Origin: Chloranthus sessilifolius
Taxonomy: Eukaryota; Streptophyta; Magnoliopsida; Chloranthales; Chloranthaceae
DNA: 64,000 nt
Assembly (NCBI GenBank): GCA_021018995.1
Contig: CM037593.1
Coordinates: 5,856,088 to 5,920,087 of the forward strand
Reading direction: 5' to 3'
A model generated the notes under the pieces. That model saw nothing but the letters and a program-made list of their open reading frames with translations. It had not been told where the DNA came from and searched no databases. Within the stretch, counting starts at the first letter, position 1. Each line of letters begins with the position of its first letter. Shown here piece by piece: positions 1 to 11,013 of this stretch. The position numbers and the translations under genes were made by a program.

Positions 1-109
1 GCAGAAGCAATGCCTTAGAAGACTTTGTTGGTTGAAGATTTATTATATTTTTTTCCCAATTTTTGGTAGGTGCTGAGGAGAGATCAAGGAGGTTGAATCA
101 AGAAAAAAG
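1..109 (+). other. NOP10: putative 5' UTR exon of NOP10
   Basis: The stretch ends AAAAAAG followed by GTAATTTT, a good plant splice donor at 110. A matching acceptor (TTTCCGACAG) ends at 1920, 17 bases before the NOP10 start codon. I infer a leader exon here and a 5' UTR intron at 110-1920. An alternative donor (GGTAGG) lies near 66. No transcript evidence is available and the start of transcription is outside or near the window edge. Confidence 0.4.
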
Positions 110-1371
110 GTAATTTTTTTCTCTTCGTTTATGTTTTAGTTTGTTTTTTATTTTATTCTTTTTAGTTTTTGAGGAGGGTTGATATATTCTTTTAATTTGA
201 TAAATAGCAATAAATGTTTTTTAATAATTTGATAAATAGCAATAAATTAATGTAGGACTTTTTAGTGTCAATTAATTTTTATGGAGCTGTTAGAACATCC
301 ATTTGCTTTTTGAAGTGTCATCTTAAACAATGACCCTCTTTTTCTTCTATGAGTGAAATATGGATTATATTCTTTTTTGATGATGTTCTTCTCAATGTGT
401 GAGATTATGGAAATGCTTTGTCTTGCAGTTTTCTGTAAATTTGGGGTTCTAAAAAGATTGGAATGTTTTAATGAAAGACTTAGTGTAAGGCACCCAATCT
501 GAGTGCCCACGGCAATGCTTGGGGTCATTCCCAAACTGCCAACCAATTACACTGGTGTTTTTAAGCGTCAAATCAGTGAGAGGGTAAAAGTTGAACTTTC
601 GCTGATTTTTTTGCTCATATATAGCTGTGAGGTTCCCAAGGCTTGATAATTTTGACAATAAGAGATTGATACAAGTGTCGCTGCTGGCAATAGGGTCGGG
701 TACCTACTACTGCTCTTATTGAAATTGGGTCCGATGCTATCGTCACCTTGTAAATTTTGCTAGTTAAAAAAGAGATGATTTGCATGCTCAATGTATGTGG
801 GTATATCGTAATGTCGTATAATAGAATGTGCATTGTGATTGCTGATTATACTTTATTTTGGTATGAGAAATGAATCAAACTTAGAAAAAAAATTGTGACG
901 AATTTTTTTTATATTATAAAGTAATATGAAACAGGGGCCTCATTTTAGGAACTCGCCTTGGGCCCCCAAAATGTCAGGATCAGCCCTGATCCTAGATTAA
1001 CTAACTATGTGCAAATATAATATATGCCATTTAGGCATCTAATTATGTGAAAATTTTACTTTTTGTGGATGATGAAGCTGGACCAATAATTGTTGAACCT
1101 TGAAGTTTTATCTCATGGAATCCTGAGGCACCTAGGCTTGCACTCTGGTGTTGAAATGAAGTACTATTTTTTTATGAATTATAGGCCTACATTAATGGTT
1201 TTTTTTTTTTTTAAATTCACTATGGAACTGTGTAAATGCACAATCATAAAGTATTCAAAATAATAAAATGGTTTCATATAGATTGCAGATGTTTATAAAA
1301 CATTACTTTTTTTCCATAAAAATATTTATTAATAGAATTGACCAAACACACAATAAATTAAATGGATATTG
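110..1371. other. presumed 5' UTR intron, no gene seen
   Basis: AT-rich DNA with no conserved protein, RNA gene or complete mobile element that I recognise. Short poly-T and poly-A runs and remnants such as the GGGGCC/GGGCCCC pair around 935-965 suggest old degraded insertions. Confidence 0.4.
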
Positions 1372-1801
1372 GCTCCTGACCGACATTTAAACACCAAACT
1401 GGTGTTTAAATGATCTTACACTGCTAAATTAGAGTCTTTCATCTTACACCATTGAAGTGTGGTTTATCATTATGCCATGTGGCACACATTTGTGAGCAAT
1501 TTAAATTGTCCAAGTGACAATCCATCATTAGAACAAGTTTTATCCAAAAAATCATAACCCTTATGTGAACGTGAACCATCTGATTGACAGACTTTAATAT
1601 CCGCCATTCAAATTAATAATAAACGTAAATATTGGAGTCTACAGATTAGATGATTCAAACCTTCCAAAAATGTATTTTTAGGCCTCTTTCCCTTCTACTC
1701 ATGATCTATCAGTTTGACGGTGTGGATTACCCAAATCATAAACCATTGATGGTGTATGATCATTTAAACACCATCTTGGTGTTTAAATGACGGTTAGGAG
1801 A
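1372..1801. mobile_element. MITE with palindromic ends (CTCCTGACCG family)
   Basis: The ends are inverted copies: GCTCCTGACCG at 1372 and CGGTTAGGAG ending at 1800. Just inside each end is a 13-bp palindrome pair, CATTTAAACACCA..TGGTGTTTAAATG, at 1384-1412 and 1761-1789, so each terminus can fold on itself. A second copy of the same family is at 53956-54359 and a broken one at 7360-7544. No target duplication is readable here. It sits in the presumed 5' UTR intron of NOP10. Confidence 0.7.
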
Positions 1802-1937
1802 GTCGGTCTCTAAATTAAATTAATTATCCTTGTAATTTTTTTTGAAAAAATGTTGGTCTTAAACTGATTTATTCTGGCATTTATCAACTCACTCGGTAAT
1901 ATCTTATTGCTTTCCGACAGGTATCCGGTTTGCTACC

Positions 1938-1991
1938 ATGTATTTGCAGTTTTACATAAATGAAAATGGTGATAAGGTTTACACCACCAAA
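1938..1991 (+). CDS. NOP10: NOP10 coding exon 1
   Basis: 18 codons from ATG at 1938 to AAA at 1991, followed by donor GTATGTG. The exon contains the conserved MYLQ start of Nop10. Phase 0 junction to the next exon. Confidence 0.93.
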
Positions 1992-4715
1992 GTATGTGAT
2001 GTTCTTCTTACATTTTTACTTGGGCCGTTTTGTCATACAGTTCTTAATTCCTCAGATGCATTATTATTATTATAGCTTTTTCTTGTAATTCTTATTTGGT
2101 ATTAGTAGTGGAAGATTTCAAATTTAATCTATGGATGTGATATATGCAACTTCATACTATTAGGCCGAAAAATGACATGATCAATTGCATCTTCATACCA
2201 TATGATTAAGTGCAAATTTATTAAATGGCATGATTATCAAACATGGGTTGTTTCGATCTTTAAATTTAGGAAAAGTTTGTAGATTTAAGGATGGTTGGAA
2301 AAGTTCGATGATAAGTTGATGATAGATAAATTTATATGTATAGAAATATATAAATAAATAAACATGTCAAGTACTCGCTAAGGAAATAGTATAGCAATCA
2401 CAATTCACACTTACAGGCACTTCCAAACGAAAAAAAATAGAAAATTGAAACACCTGATACAGGATAAAAGTGTATAACCAGAATTTTCCCCATGAGAAAA
2501 AGGTAAATTGAACTAAAAACTGTAAACCACTGCTATTATCAGAGAAACAAAAATCAAAAGGTGAATATCTGATGCTGTTCACTAAACCAGGGAGCAGTAC
2601 AAATGTGTCGCAAACTGTCTTGGGATGTCCTGAATGTGCTTGAACATTTTAAAATATTCAAAATGGGAATGGCCGTTAAAAAATCCACCAGAAAATCGGT
2701 CGCTCACTGGAAAGGTCCGTGTCCCACCAAAGGTAACATTTTTTGGGGGAGTGTGGGGTGGGGTCGGATCCAAATGACTCTTGAGCCGCTCATTATAAGA
2801 GGGAAGCATATGAGGAATCGATGTGTGTTATGTTCCAAGAGGAGTCAACAACTTATCTTTTCTTACACAGTTGAGTGGCTAGAGAAATCTGGTGCATGGT
2901 GTTTAATACCTTCGGTATCAGTTGGGTGTTTCCAGAAGATTTTGGTAATCTTATTGCTGCCTGGGAAGGGGTTTCGTTTGATGGGATTAAAGGGATCTTT
3001 TGAAACATCTCGGCTTTTGCTGTAATTTGGGCGATTTGGTTGGAGAGAAATGACAGGGTATTCAGAATGGAACATCTCGAGATGCAATAGTTGATCCTAT
3101 ATTGGATAGTCATGGTGGCAGTGTTATAGATTATGTGCAATTGATAATAAAGTGTTGAAGATTTACTTTGTCATCAAAGCTTTATTTTGGGGAGTATTGT
3201 TGGTCAAAACGGAACTTACTTGCTCGGTTAAAAAGTCCCTTTTAGAAAGATGGGTACGAGACCTTTTACTAGTGCATAGGTCTTTCAAAATTTTTGCGTA
3301 GTTGGGGACTTATTTAATGGCATCTAATAATGGGATATTGATCGTAACTTGTTTAAACATTTCGATCATCTCATCCATCCTCGCTTTGCATTTATCAAAA
3401 GGGAAAGGTCCATCCAAGTCTTGCGGTAATAGAACTCTAGGCACATAAGGTGCTTCGATGCTCGTGACCCTCATCAACTCGTTGAGGATAGCGTCGAAAT
3501 GAGTTTAGTGGTAGCCCTCCCTTTAAGCTGCTGCAGTGATTACTATTTAGATGAGAATGGATATTACTATTGAATGAAAGAGTTATCATTGAGTACTTTT
3601 TACGTAAATAAACGCAAATTTGTATATAATTTTCCTTTTACAGATTTTCTATCCTCGTCTAATCAAATTATCATTGAGTACTTTTTACGTAAATGTACAC
3701 AAATTTGTATATAATTTTCCTTTTACAGATAGTATGAGTATGTTTATGGGATTAAAGAAAAGAAATTTGTCCTTCGTATTCCATATTTTTTGAATCAGAC
3801 TTTCAAAGTTTTTGGATCAATTGTCTATAACTTATATATTCTCCAAAGCGGTACTCGATATTTTTGACCTTTTGATGTTACTCTGTTCACAGAAAGAATC
3901 ACCTCTCGGGTTGGCAACAGAATCTGTTCATCCAGGTAACTTAAATCTCATCACCTATCATATTTATATATTCATATAAGACTGCAATCAATGTTTGAGC
4001 TTCCATCACCACCTAATATTAAAATCTAAGTATTGGTCTCGGTAGCGATCTGTGCTGATACCGAGACGTATCGTCTTAGGTTATCAATGATACAAAGTTT
4101 GTGTGAGCGATGCAATAAGATATTTGTAAGTACCAAATTCTCCAAATTGTTTGAAGAATTCGCAAATAATCGCGAATTTTAGGTTTTGCGAATTATTCTC
4201 AAAATTTTCAAAAAATCATGTTTTTTGTTTAGATTCCCCAACAATTCGTAATTTTTACAGTAAATCATTTTTTAATAATTTTTTTTTGTACTTTTAATTT
4301 TTGTTTATTATTTAATATTTTTTCTCTCTGATTTTCCCCTAACTTGCCGAAATTTACCGGATTTTCTTGAATTTTAACATTGCTGAACCACGGCTTGGTG
4401 GCTATGGTTCCAATACTGAAGCATCACCCGATATGGGAAGGGTGCTTCTTAAGCACTGGGTGCCACGTTGCACTTGAAAACATGGAAATAAGGGGACTGG
4501 TCCAACTTGTTATTCTTAAAACTTAAATATACATAAATTTTGACCAAAGGGAAACTATAAATTATAGTACACTTGTATTGCCACGTGGCACATCCTTGAC
4601 CGATCCAAGTTGTCTAACTTGGAGATCATCATGTGAACTGATGTTAGCCTGAAAATTGGTGCTCATCAAAGTCTTCTAACTATTCGATCTAGGCTCTTTA
4701 ATGTATAGACGTCGG

Positions 4716-4771
<56 letters not shown>

Positions 4772-5177
4772 ATGATCATCTGACTCGAGCAGGTGACCGT
4801 CAAATCATATCGTGGTCAACTTTTGACCGTGATCTGACGGTCACCCGCTCGAGTCATTTGGTGACTTGAGTCAGGTGATCATATACCCTAACTCTCTTCA
4901 TTGTGAGGTTAGCATCGCCTCCGAATAATAATACCCTTAGTAAAGGGTATTTTTCATAAAATTATAGGGGATATTTTAGTAAAATTAGATTAGACAATAA
5001 ATGAAGTGTTTTGAATAAATGAGGATACCTCATCTATTACAATTGCATGCACCTCATTTATTGCTAATACATTATTTATATTTAGTTCAATTTTACAAAA
5101 ATGTCCCTCATGATTAAGGGTACTATTGTCTGGAGATAATGCTAACCTCACAATTCAGAGTGTAAGGTAGGCATTCC

Positions 5178-5213
<36 letters not shown>

Positions 5214-5568
5214 GATCAGTGAAGTGCTCATGATGTTAACCACTTGGATGAAGTGGATTGGTCACAAATGTGCCCCATGTGGCATCACCTTGTCTAAAGT
5301 TTACCACCGGGGGGTGCCATCTCTTGGTATAGGTGACCACAGTCGGAGTCTTTTTTCATGTAGTGATCAAAGTTGGTCCTTATTTTTCATTTTCCTGTAA
5401 GCACACTGCAGTTACATGCCGCCACTTTTCAACTTTTTTCTGTACTTCATTTTCTCCAATTACGGTGCAGCTCGTTTCTCTCCGGATGATAAGTACTCGA
5501 GGCAGAGGGTTCTTTTGAAGAAACGGTTCGGACTACTGCCAACACAAAAACCGCCACCCAAGTACTGA
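1938..5568 (+). CDS. NOP10: NOP10, H/ACA ribonucleoprotein complex subunit 3
   Basis: Three coding exons (1938-1991, 3893-3935, 5471-5568) join in frame to a 64-residue protein, the usual length of eukaryotic Nop10. The first exon starts [17 protein letters not shown], the zinc-ribbon-like N-terminus; the second reads [14 protein letters not shown]; the last holds [20 protein letters not shown] and ends PPPKY. Family knowledge: Nop10 is a core protein of box H/ACA snoRNPs with dyskerin/Cbf5, Gar1 and Nhp2. It works in the nucleolus and Cajal bodies in rRNA pseudouridylation. All introns begin GT and end AG (donors GTATGTG and GTAACT; acceptors TTCACAG and GTGCAG). The frame is intact. Introns of about 1.9 and 1.5 kb carry LINE, gypsy and MITE debris. 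Confidence 0.95.
2595..3165 (+). pseudogene. L1 LINE fragment (zf-RVT region)
   Basis: Pieces of the C-terminal zf-RVT domain of a plant L1 ORF2 are readable in shifting frames: NRCVLC near 2816-2833, then [12 protein letters not shown] near 3030-3065, the signature at the end of this domain. Frameshifts and a stop separate the parts. It lies in sense orientation in the second NOP10 intron (1992-3892). No poly-A tail or target duplication is clear. Confidence 0.75.
3175..3510 (-). pseudogene. Ty3/gypsy gag-protease linker fragment
   Basis: On the minus strand the sequence reads [19 protein letters not shown], then [10 protein letters not shown], then [13 protein letters not shown]. This conserved linker lies between gag and protease in Athila/Tat-type Ty3/gypsy elements. 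One stop interrupts the frame. Only this small part remains, directly abutting the L1 fragment in the NOP10 intron. Confidence 0.75.
3593..3730. repeat. 75-bp-period tandem duplication in NOP10 intron
   Basis: A 63-bp segment at 3593-3655 recurs at 3668-3730 with only about three substitutions. Both copies end TTTTCCTTTTACAGAT, which is a good 3' splice-site sequence, so the intron carries two decoy acceptors upstream of the true exon at 3893. Confidence 0.85.
3893..3935 (+). CDS. NOP10: NOP10 coding exon 2
   Basis: 43 bases after acceptor TTCACAG. It encodes [14 protein letters not shown] and the first base of an Ala codon that is completed in the last exon. Donor GTAACT follows. Confidence 0.93.
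4719..4765. repeat. (TA)n microsatellite
   Basis: Uninterrupted TA dinucleotides, abutting the foldback element to the right. Several insertions in this window sit next to TA tracts. Confidence 0.95.
4766..4890. mobile_element. small foldback element
   Basis: The left arm begins AGGGTAATGATCATCTGACTC and the right arm ends GTCAGGTGATCATATACCCT. Inner arms GCAGGTGACCGTCA and TGACGGTCACCCGC also pair. The 125-bp unit is therefore almost wholly self-complementary. No coding content. Confidence 0.65.
4900..5154. mobile_element. MITE, ATTGTGAGGTTAGCAT ends
   Basis: Terminal inverted repeats ATTGTGAGGTTAGCAT (4900) and ATGCTAACCTCACAAT (5154) are perfect over 16 bases. A second inner pair, AATACCCTTA and TAAGGGTACT, extends the symmetry. 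255 bp, AT-rich, in the third NOP10 intron segment. I could not settle a target duplication or superfamily. Confidence 0.75.
5180..5210. repeat. (TA)n microsatellite
   Basis: Fifteen TA units just right of the MITE that ends at 5154. Confidence 0.95.
5471..5568 (+). CDS. NOP10: NOP10 coding exon 3 (terminal)
   Basis: Starts after acceptor GGTGCAG and runs to TGA at 5566-5568. It encodes the basic, highly conserved C-terminal half ([20 protein letters not shown]). A 15-base stretch at 5543-5557 is also present in a perfect inverted repeat about 700 bases downstream. Confidence 0.93.
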
Positions 5569-7359
5569 AGGAGATGCAAGATGGTTCTGAAATCAGTTCC
5601 AATTTTGGGTTTCCGGCGCCTAAAGCCGGAAACAGCTGTGGATCTTTCAAACTTATATGTTATACCGTTTATGATGCCTTAAGGAGTTGGTAATGGACGA
5701 CGAGATTACTGTTTCCGTGTATTTTTCTTCATCGTCTTCTGACTTTGGTGTGATTATAGCTTACTTTCGATCTTAATCTTTCGTTGCTGGTTAGTTGATC
5801 AAAATCTGTTTTGTCAATCTTTATCTTTAGTTTCTGTTTAGTTGATCAAGATCGTTTACACCAATTCTCATCTTCTCCCTTATGGCATTTGAAGGATTTC
5901 ATCTATATGATGCACATTGAGTTTTTCTTGGCTCATTCTTGTGGTCTACATTTTGATCTGGAGTATTGGGCTATGTGAAGTATTTATAGATAAAGAGGCC
6001 ATGAGAAGCACCCAATTAATGTCACATGGCACTTCTTTTGTGCAATCCAAGTCATCAAAGTCAGTAAGCTCATATTGATAATTGTGAAAGAATCGTTTTA
6101 AAAATAAATAAAAAACTATGCTTTCACGGTTTTCTGAAGTTCCAAAATCTGTGAAAGTATCATTTTTCTAAAACGTTTAAGGTCGGGTCTTTTTTTGCTA
6201 AAAAGTTTGTTTGTCGGGTCTTTTTTTGCCACAAAAACCGCCACTTTACATAGATAGTGTCACAGAAACCGTCCATTCAATCATTACTTGTAGCACACTT
6301 AGCCTAACCCGTTTGATCGGAATGGGAATAAAGTGGCGGTTTTTGTGGCAGTATCTACTGGTAAAGTGGCTGTAAGAGTCGGTTCTGACCGCACAGGGTT
6401 AAATTATGTGCCCAACCCCTGAGGACTGGGTCAGGCAGGTCATGTTTTGGGTCGACGCAATCCATTGACTGCTCTAGCTCTGATCTTTGATTTTTTAGGG
6501 TGTGTGGGCTTAATGTAAGTGCTGATTATATTCCACCTTGCCTGAAAGCCTGAAACCATAGTCTCTAAAATAGAATGATTTTTGGAAAAGAAAAATTGAC
6601 TGATTAGTTCATAGGATACATTTATTTTCAACCCAGGGTTCTTTCTTTTCAACTTGGATTTCAGGTGCTTAAAATGTTGATCGCTTCATGATATATATTA
6701 GAAGGTCAGAGTTTGATTTTAAAAAGTGATTTGAGTGATGTTAGATATATGCGGTCAGTCATTTTGTGGAATGTGTGACACGTAGAATCAAAGACTAACT
6801 GTTTGATGGTATGTCCATGATTTCAACATTTATTTTTATAAAAGATTGAGATGATAAAAGGATCTCCCTCATTTGATTTAAAGCTCTCAAGGGTTTAGGC
6901 ATGTGAAACCCAAATTGAGAAGGAAAAAATTTTGGGTTGTAAAAAAGGGAACCCTCTTGCAGTTTATTGACATCCATAGAGCAAGTTGTGTTGGGTGTTT
7001 TAAAGAGACGCCTCAATATTATAAAAAATAAGAGATGGTTTATGGTAATCAACCCATTCCTAAAAAAGATTTGATATTATATTTGGATATATATGGTATT
7101 ATTGCTTTAAAAACTGTGTCAATCGACAATGGTTCAAAACATAGGAAATTTGCAGTTTCGTACTTTATGGTTTCACCTTCTACAGAAACGACCATATAAT
7201 TTCAACCTTCCGATATAGTAACCAATTTCTAAATGACCAAATACCCACAAATAAGAAAGAGAGCAATGGTGCAAAGCCACTGCCAAGGGAGGGAGTGATA
7301 TAATATATTTGTAAAAAAAGTTATGGATCTGATTATCCTAATCGTCGTTGTTTACACGC
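5569..7359. other. NOP10 3' flank, no further gene seen
   Basis: Apart from the inverted repeat at 6228-6350 this stretch holds no gene I can support. It includes the presumed NOP10 3' UTR (first few hundred bases). A piece of the widespread repeat with TCAGATG and TTGGGGTAAAAA-like motifs lies around 6710-7060. Confidence 0.4.
6228..6350. repeat. perfect 22-bp inverted repeat 3' of NOP10
   Basis: TGCCACAAAAACCGCCACTTTA at 6228-6249 (given only to locate the arm) is the exact reverse complement of 6329-6350, with a 79-base spacer. The central 15 bases of each arm also occur in the NOP10 terminal exon at 5543-5557. Transcribed, it would make a strong hairpin. Confidence 0.85.
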
Positions 7360-7544
7360 GAAAATGGCATTTAAATGATCATACATCATAAATGGGTTAA
7401 TATGTGGGTAATCCGTTTCATCAAAACGATAGATCGTAGATTGAAGTGCCACAAGCCCAACAACGCTGTTGTAAGATCTAAACCATGTGTTTTGTTGACA
7501 ATAAAATTAACCATTGTTTTTAGTTTTAATGGTTGATACTAAAG
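7360..7544. mobile_element. left part of a CTCCTGACCG-family MITE, interrupted
   Basis: The sequence matches the interior of the MITE at 53956-54359 (shared GTAATCCG, ATAGATC, TTGAAGTGC, AATGGTTGATA). The match stops exactly at 7544, where the LTR beginning TGTAGACACCC starts. The LTR element therefore inserted into this MITE. The right half is not found in the window. Confidence 0.65.
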
Positions 7545-9086
7545 TGTAGACACCCAAATTTGGCCCAAGGCTCGATCGAAACACTCTTCGAGAGAGGTAC
7601 ACTTCCGAGCTTCCGATGGCAGGCATCGTAACTTTATAAACCTTCTCAAAACCTTAGGAGTCATCCCAAACCCTTAGGATTCACCCCTGATCCCTTATAA
7701 ACCTCCTTGAACCTTTAGAAACTAATCTCAACCTTTAGAATCCCTTCCGAACTCATACCTAGACTTTCCCGAGCAATGATCAAAGAGTGGTGCACTGGGA
7801 CAAGCTGAGATCTTTTACTGCGATCGAATCATATACCATTGAAAAGTAGAAGTCTCCAACTTTCCAACAAGCCAAGAATCATCTCGTTCGGAGTTGTACA
7901 TCGAAAGATATCGTGTTCCAAATTTTTCGGCAAAATCGGGCTTTGGGTGGGGATCCATATGAGATTTGGCGCATGTAATACATGCACCAACTTTAAGTGG
8001 CTCCCCTTGCGGCCTTGCAATTTCCCATGCACTATTTTACTGTACCTTTGCCTGGTGCATTTATTAGTTGCGCCAGGTATAGCTACAGTAATTGTGGATT
8101 TTTAGCTCGAATTGCATTTTTAAGGTTTGACTTGTTGACCATCTTGATGCTCTGAATGTGTTTCACTTGTTTTGTTGCACCCTTCCTTATCTTATTTGCA
8201 ACCCTTAAGTGATTTGGAACACTACCCTATCATCCACCATTGGAGTAACCTTCATACTTTTCTAAGCTCTTGAAAACATAGGAAACCTTAAATCCTAGAT
8301 TACCTAATTGATAAACCAATTTAGCCTCTAAGCACCCTTCTAAGCTCTCATTTTTCTATAAATAGAGAGGTACCCCTCTCTTTGAAAGAGCTTAAAAATT
8401 TTCCTAAGAGAGAAGATTAAGAAAGAAGCTCCCTCTCCCTTTGGCGCCCTCTTTTGCATACAAATTTCAGAATTCCCAAACCTTCTTTAGAACTTACCTT
8501 TCCTAAAAAATCCCCTAGTTTAGGTGAGAGTCATCCTCTAGCCTTCCTTCTCTACCTCTTAACTATCAAGCCCTAGGAGTTAGAACCCTTGTTCTAACTA
8601 TACAAGTCATTAGAAGCTCATTGAAGCACGTATATGCAAGGATTCACAGTGGTGCAACAAGGATCTGAGAGCTCCGGCTCTCCCCTCTACTCTTCTACCT
8701 TCTTTGTTCTTCCTTTATCATCACATTTGTGCCACTACGCCGCAGAAATTTTGGTAGGAATGAAAGGGCACAAATAGGATTTTAGTGCCTTAGGACAAGA
8801 GGTAAGATTTTTTTGCTTCTTTTATGTTATTTTTGTGTTGGCCATAAGTAGAGACCGCATTAAGCAGGTTGATCGGGTGTCTAGCACCTTCTCGATTGAT
8901 AACCAAAGCCCCTACCCAAGAGCCTTTGGCGTAGACTGGTGATTCAGAGTCATTTTTGACACTTCGGTGCTTATAGAATTGATGTTAGGTTTCTCGGGAC
9001 ACCAATAGCTTCGGGTGGCGACTCTAAAGTTTTTAGTAGGGTGCGCATCATCGCGACGGGATCGTTACGATTCCCACGGTTGTACA
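7545..9086 (+). mobile_element. 5' LTR of a Tat/Ogre-like Ty3/gypsy element
   Basis: The LTR begins TGTAGACACCCAAATTTGGC and ends GGTTGTACA, directly before a primer binding site. A TATA-like CTATAAATAGAG near 8355 is followed by pyrimidine-rich leader sequence. Two imperfect palindromes of the TGGCGCA..TGCGCCA type lie at 7967-7989 and 8051-8077. About 1.54 kb. There is no second LTR in the window, so the element is truncated. Confidence 0.7.
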
Positions 9087-9646
9087 GATGGCGACTCTGC
9101 TTGGGAGTAGTTAGTAGAGCTTCCCCTTGAATTTTGGCCTTTTTATTTCATTTCACTAACCTTATTGCTATTTATTTTTTTTCGCCCCTACGATTCGTCA
9201 ATTTTTTCACACTCGATTCTTAGTACAACGGTAACTCCTAGTGGTGATGATCCAAAAGAGTACCAGCCCACCTAATATTTGAGAAAGCGCTTATGTTGGA
9301 GATATATCGGGTGGGTAACCTATCTCGTAACGAAGCCTAAAACCCGTGGGGAGAGAGCGCTAGTAGACCCACACCGGCCTTGTATCCCTTAGGTTTGGTA
9401 AGGAGAGACCCGATACAACTAAGCAATCTGTACCCGGAAGCATTGCTTCCAGAAAAAACCAAAAAAAGATACTCATTTCGGGCTGCTGTTTCTGCTGTCA
9501 TATTTGTTTGACCCCACTGTCTTGCCTGATGCAACTAATGCATGCATCAAGCCAAAATTATTTGGTTTTGCTCTGACGCAACTAATACATGCGCCAAGCT
9601 TAGAATCTGAGCAATTTTTCCTGGCGCATCTAATACTTGCGCCAAG
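7967..9646 (+). repeat. five dispersed palindromic repeats of one LTR element
   Basis: Copies at 7967-7989, 8051-8077, 9522-9552, 9574-9596 and 9621-9646 share the form TGGCGCA-(T/A-rich spacer, often TAATAC)-TGCGCCA. Individual copies differ by one or a few bases but keep the two-fold symmetry. Two lie in the LTR and three in the leader. Confidence 0.8.
9089..9106 (+). promoter_or_regulatory. LTR-retrotransposon primer binding site
   Basis: TGGCGACTCTGCTTGGGA lies two bases after the LTR end. It resembles the tRNA-Arg type primer site used by Tat/Ogre elements (family knowledge from memory). Confidence 0.65.
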
Positions 9647-10540
9647 TCTGTTTTAGGCAGTGTAGCCCGAATATGTAGCCTATCTCACCATCTCGGACTC
9701 CCCGATTAGTGGTTTAGCACCTCTGTTTAAGTTTCGCATTATCTGACACCCAATACACCCCCGTCGGTCAAAGGAATGTGACTTCTTTTTTACCCGCTCC
9801 GAGGGAACGAGTTGTTTGCATCGATTTTCATGCCTTCAATAGATCAAAGGGCTTCCCTTTAATTCTTCCGAAGCGCATCGGGGTCTTGCCGCGAGACTTA
9901 TTTAGGGTACGAAAGCCACCCGATACGGGAATTCAAAAGCCTTGGAATCCTTAAATCATTTCATTTACAAAAATTCTAAAAAATTAAATAATCTGAAAAA
10001 CCAAATAGGGATTTGTGGCGTCAGCATAACGACATCACCTTCACCTCCGCCATCTCATAGGGAAAGAAGGAGGAAACTTTACGGGCCCCACCCGAGGCAC
10101 CCGTACCCTACCCGATACCAAGCCATGTCGTGGGCAATGGACTCGGCCTACGCCGATCCTGACTCATCCCCGCTACATTCCTCAACTCATTCCCATATAT
10201 AAGAGGCCTTCACATCCGTCCTTACCCAATCTCTGTTTATCGTCACCAGGCCCTTCGGTACACCCGTTTTCTCATTCACCACCGCTCAAATTACCCAAAA
10301 TTCGACGCCCCATTCCCCATCACTTTCTCAAGCCATGCCCAATTCTCCCATATCCACTCTACACTTCCCCTCCAATCCAAACCCACCACATATATCCCTG
10401 TCTATCCAAGTCATGACCAATTTTCCCAACCCATCCACCATACACAATTTCCCCCCATTCACATCCAACATACCCCATATTCCCTCCACTTCCATTATAC
10501 CCAATTTTCCACATCTATCCACACAATTCAATTGTGCCCT
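9107..10540 (+). mobile_element. internal leader/gag-proximal part of the Tat/Ogre-like element
   Basis: Untranslated leader with three more copies of the element's palindromic repeat (9522-9552, 9574-9596, 9621-9646). An open frame from 9942 encodes a Pro/Ser/His-rich sequence without a recognised domain and may be the degraded gag start. The sequence character changes near 10540, where a minisatellite begins, so I place the truncation there. Confidence 0.5.
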
Positions 10541-10554
10541 TCAATTCAAATCTT

Positions 10555-10885
10555 TTGAGTGTATTAGCTTTAGCAGTTTTGACACTTTCAGGTGTATGGC
10601 AGTTTGACACTTTTGGATGTATTGATAGCTTGGCACTTTTGGGTTCATTTGTATCGACAATACTTTCGGGTGCATTGACAGTTTGATACTTTTAGGTGTA
10701 TCAGCAGTTTGACACTTTTGAGTGTATTAGCATTAGCAGTTTTGCCACTTTTTGGTGTATTTGTAGTTTGACATTTTTTAATGCATTGATAGTTTGACAC
10801 TTTTGAGTGCATTTGTATTGGCAGTTTAACACTTTCAAGTGCACTAATAGTTTGGACCTTCCGGGGTGCATTGGAGTTGGTAGGC
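10555..10885. repeat. degenerate minisatellite, GTTTGACACTTTTG unit
   Basis: About ten imperfect copies of a 30-45 bp unit built on GCAGTTTGACACTTTTGGGT. The open frames seen here on both strands are products of the repeat and not genes. Confidence 0.8.
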
Positions 10886-10889
10886 ACAC

Positions 10890-11013
10890 TTGAAGGCAGT
10901 TTTAAAGTTGAAATTGGAGATACTTGATTTTACTTTCTATATTTGAATAGTATGAGATTTCATGTAAAGGTGGTGAATTATTGTTGGTTTGCAAATCTTG
11001 CAAAGGTGGAGAT
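10890..11013 (+). mobile_element. 3' internal end of a copia-like element with polypurine tract
   Basis: The sequence TTGCAAAGGTGGAGAT directly before 11014 matches the polypurine tract that precedes the 3' LTR in many plant copia elements. Only this short internal piece remains. Confidence 0.5.

Noticed and set aside
268-833. Overlapping minus-strand open frames at the left edge
   Set aside because: No domain, biased composition, non-ATG starts, and they lie in the presumed NOP10 5' UTR intron.
10328-10889. Pro/Ser/His-rich and Lys/Cys-rich frames
   Set aside because: They are translations of low-complexity and minisatellite DNA on both strands.
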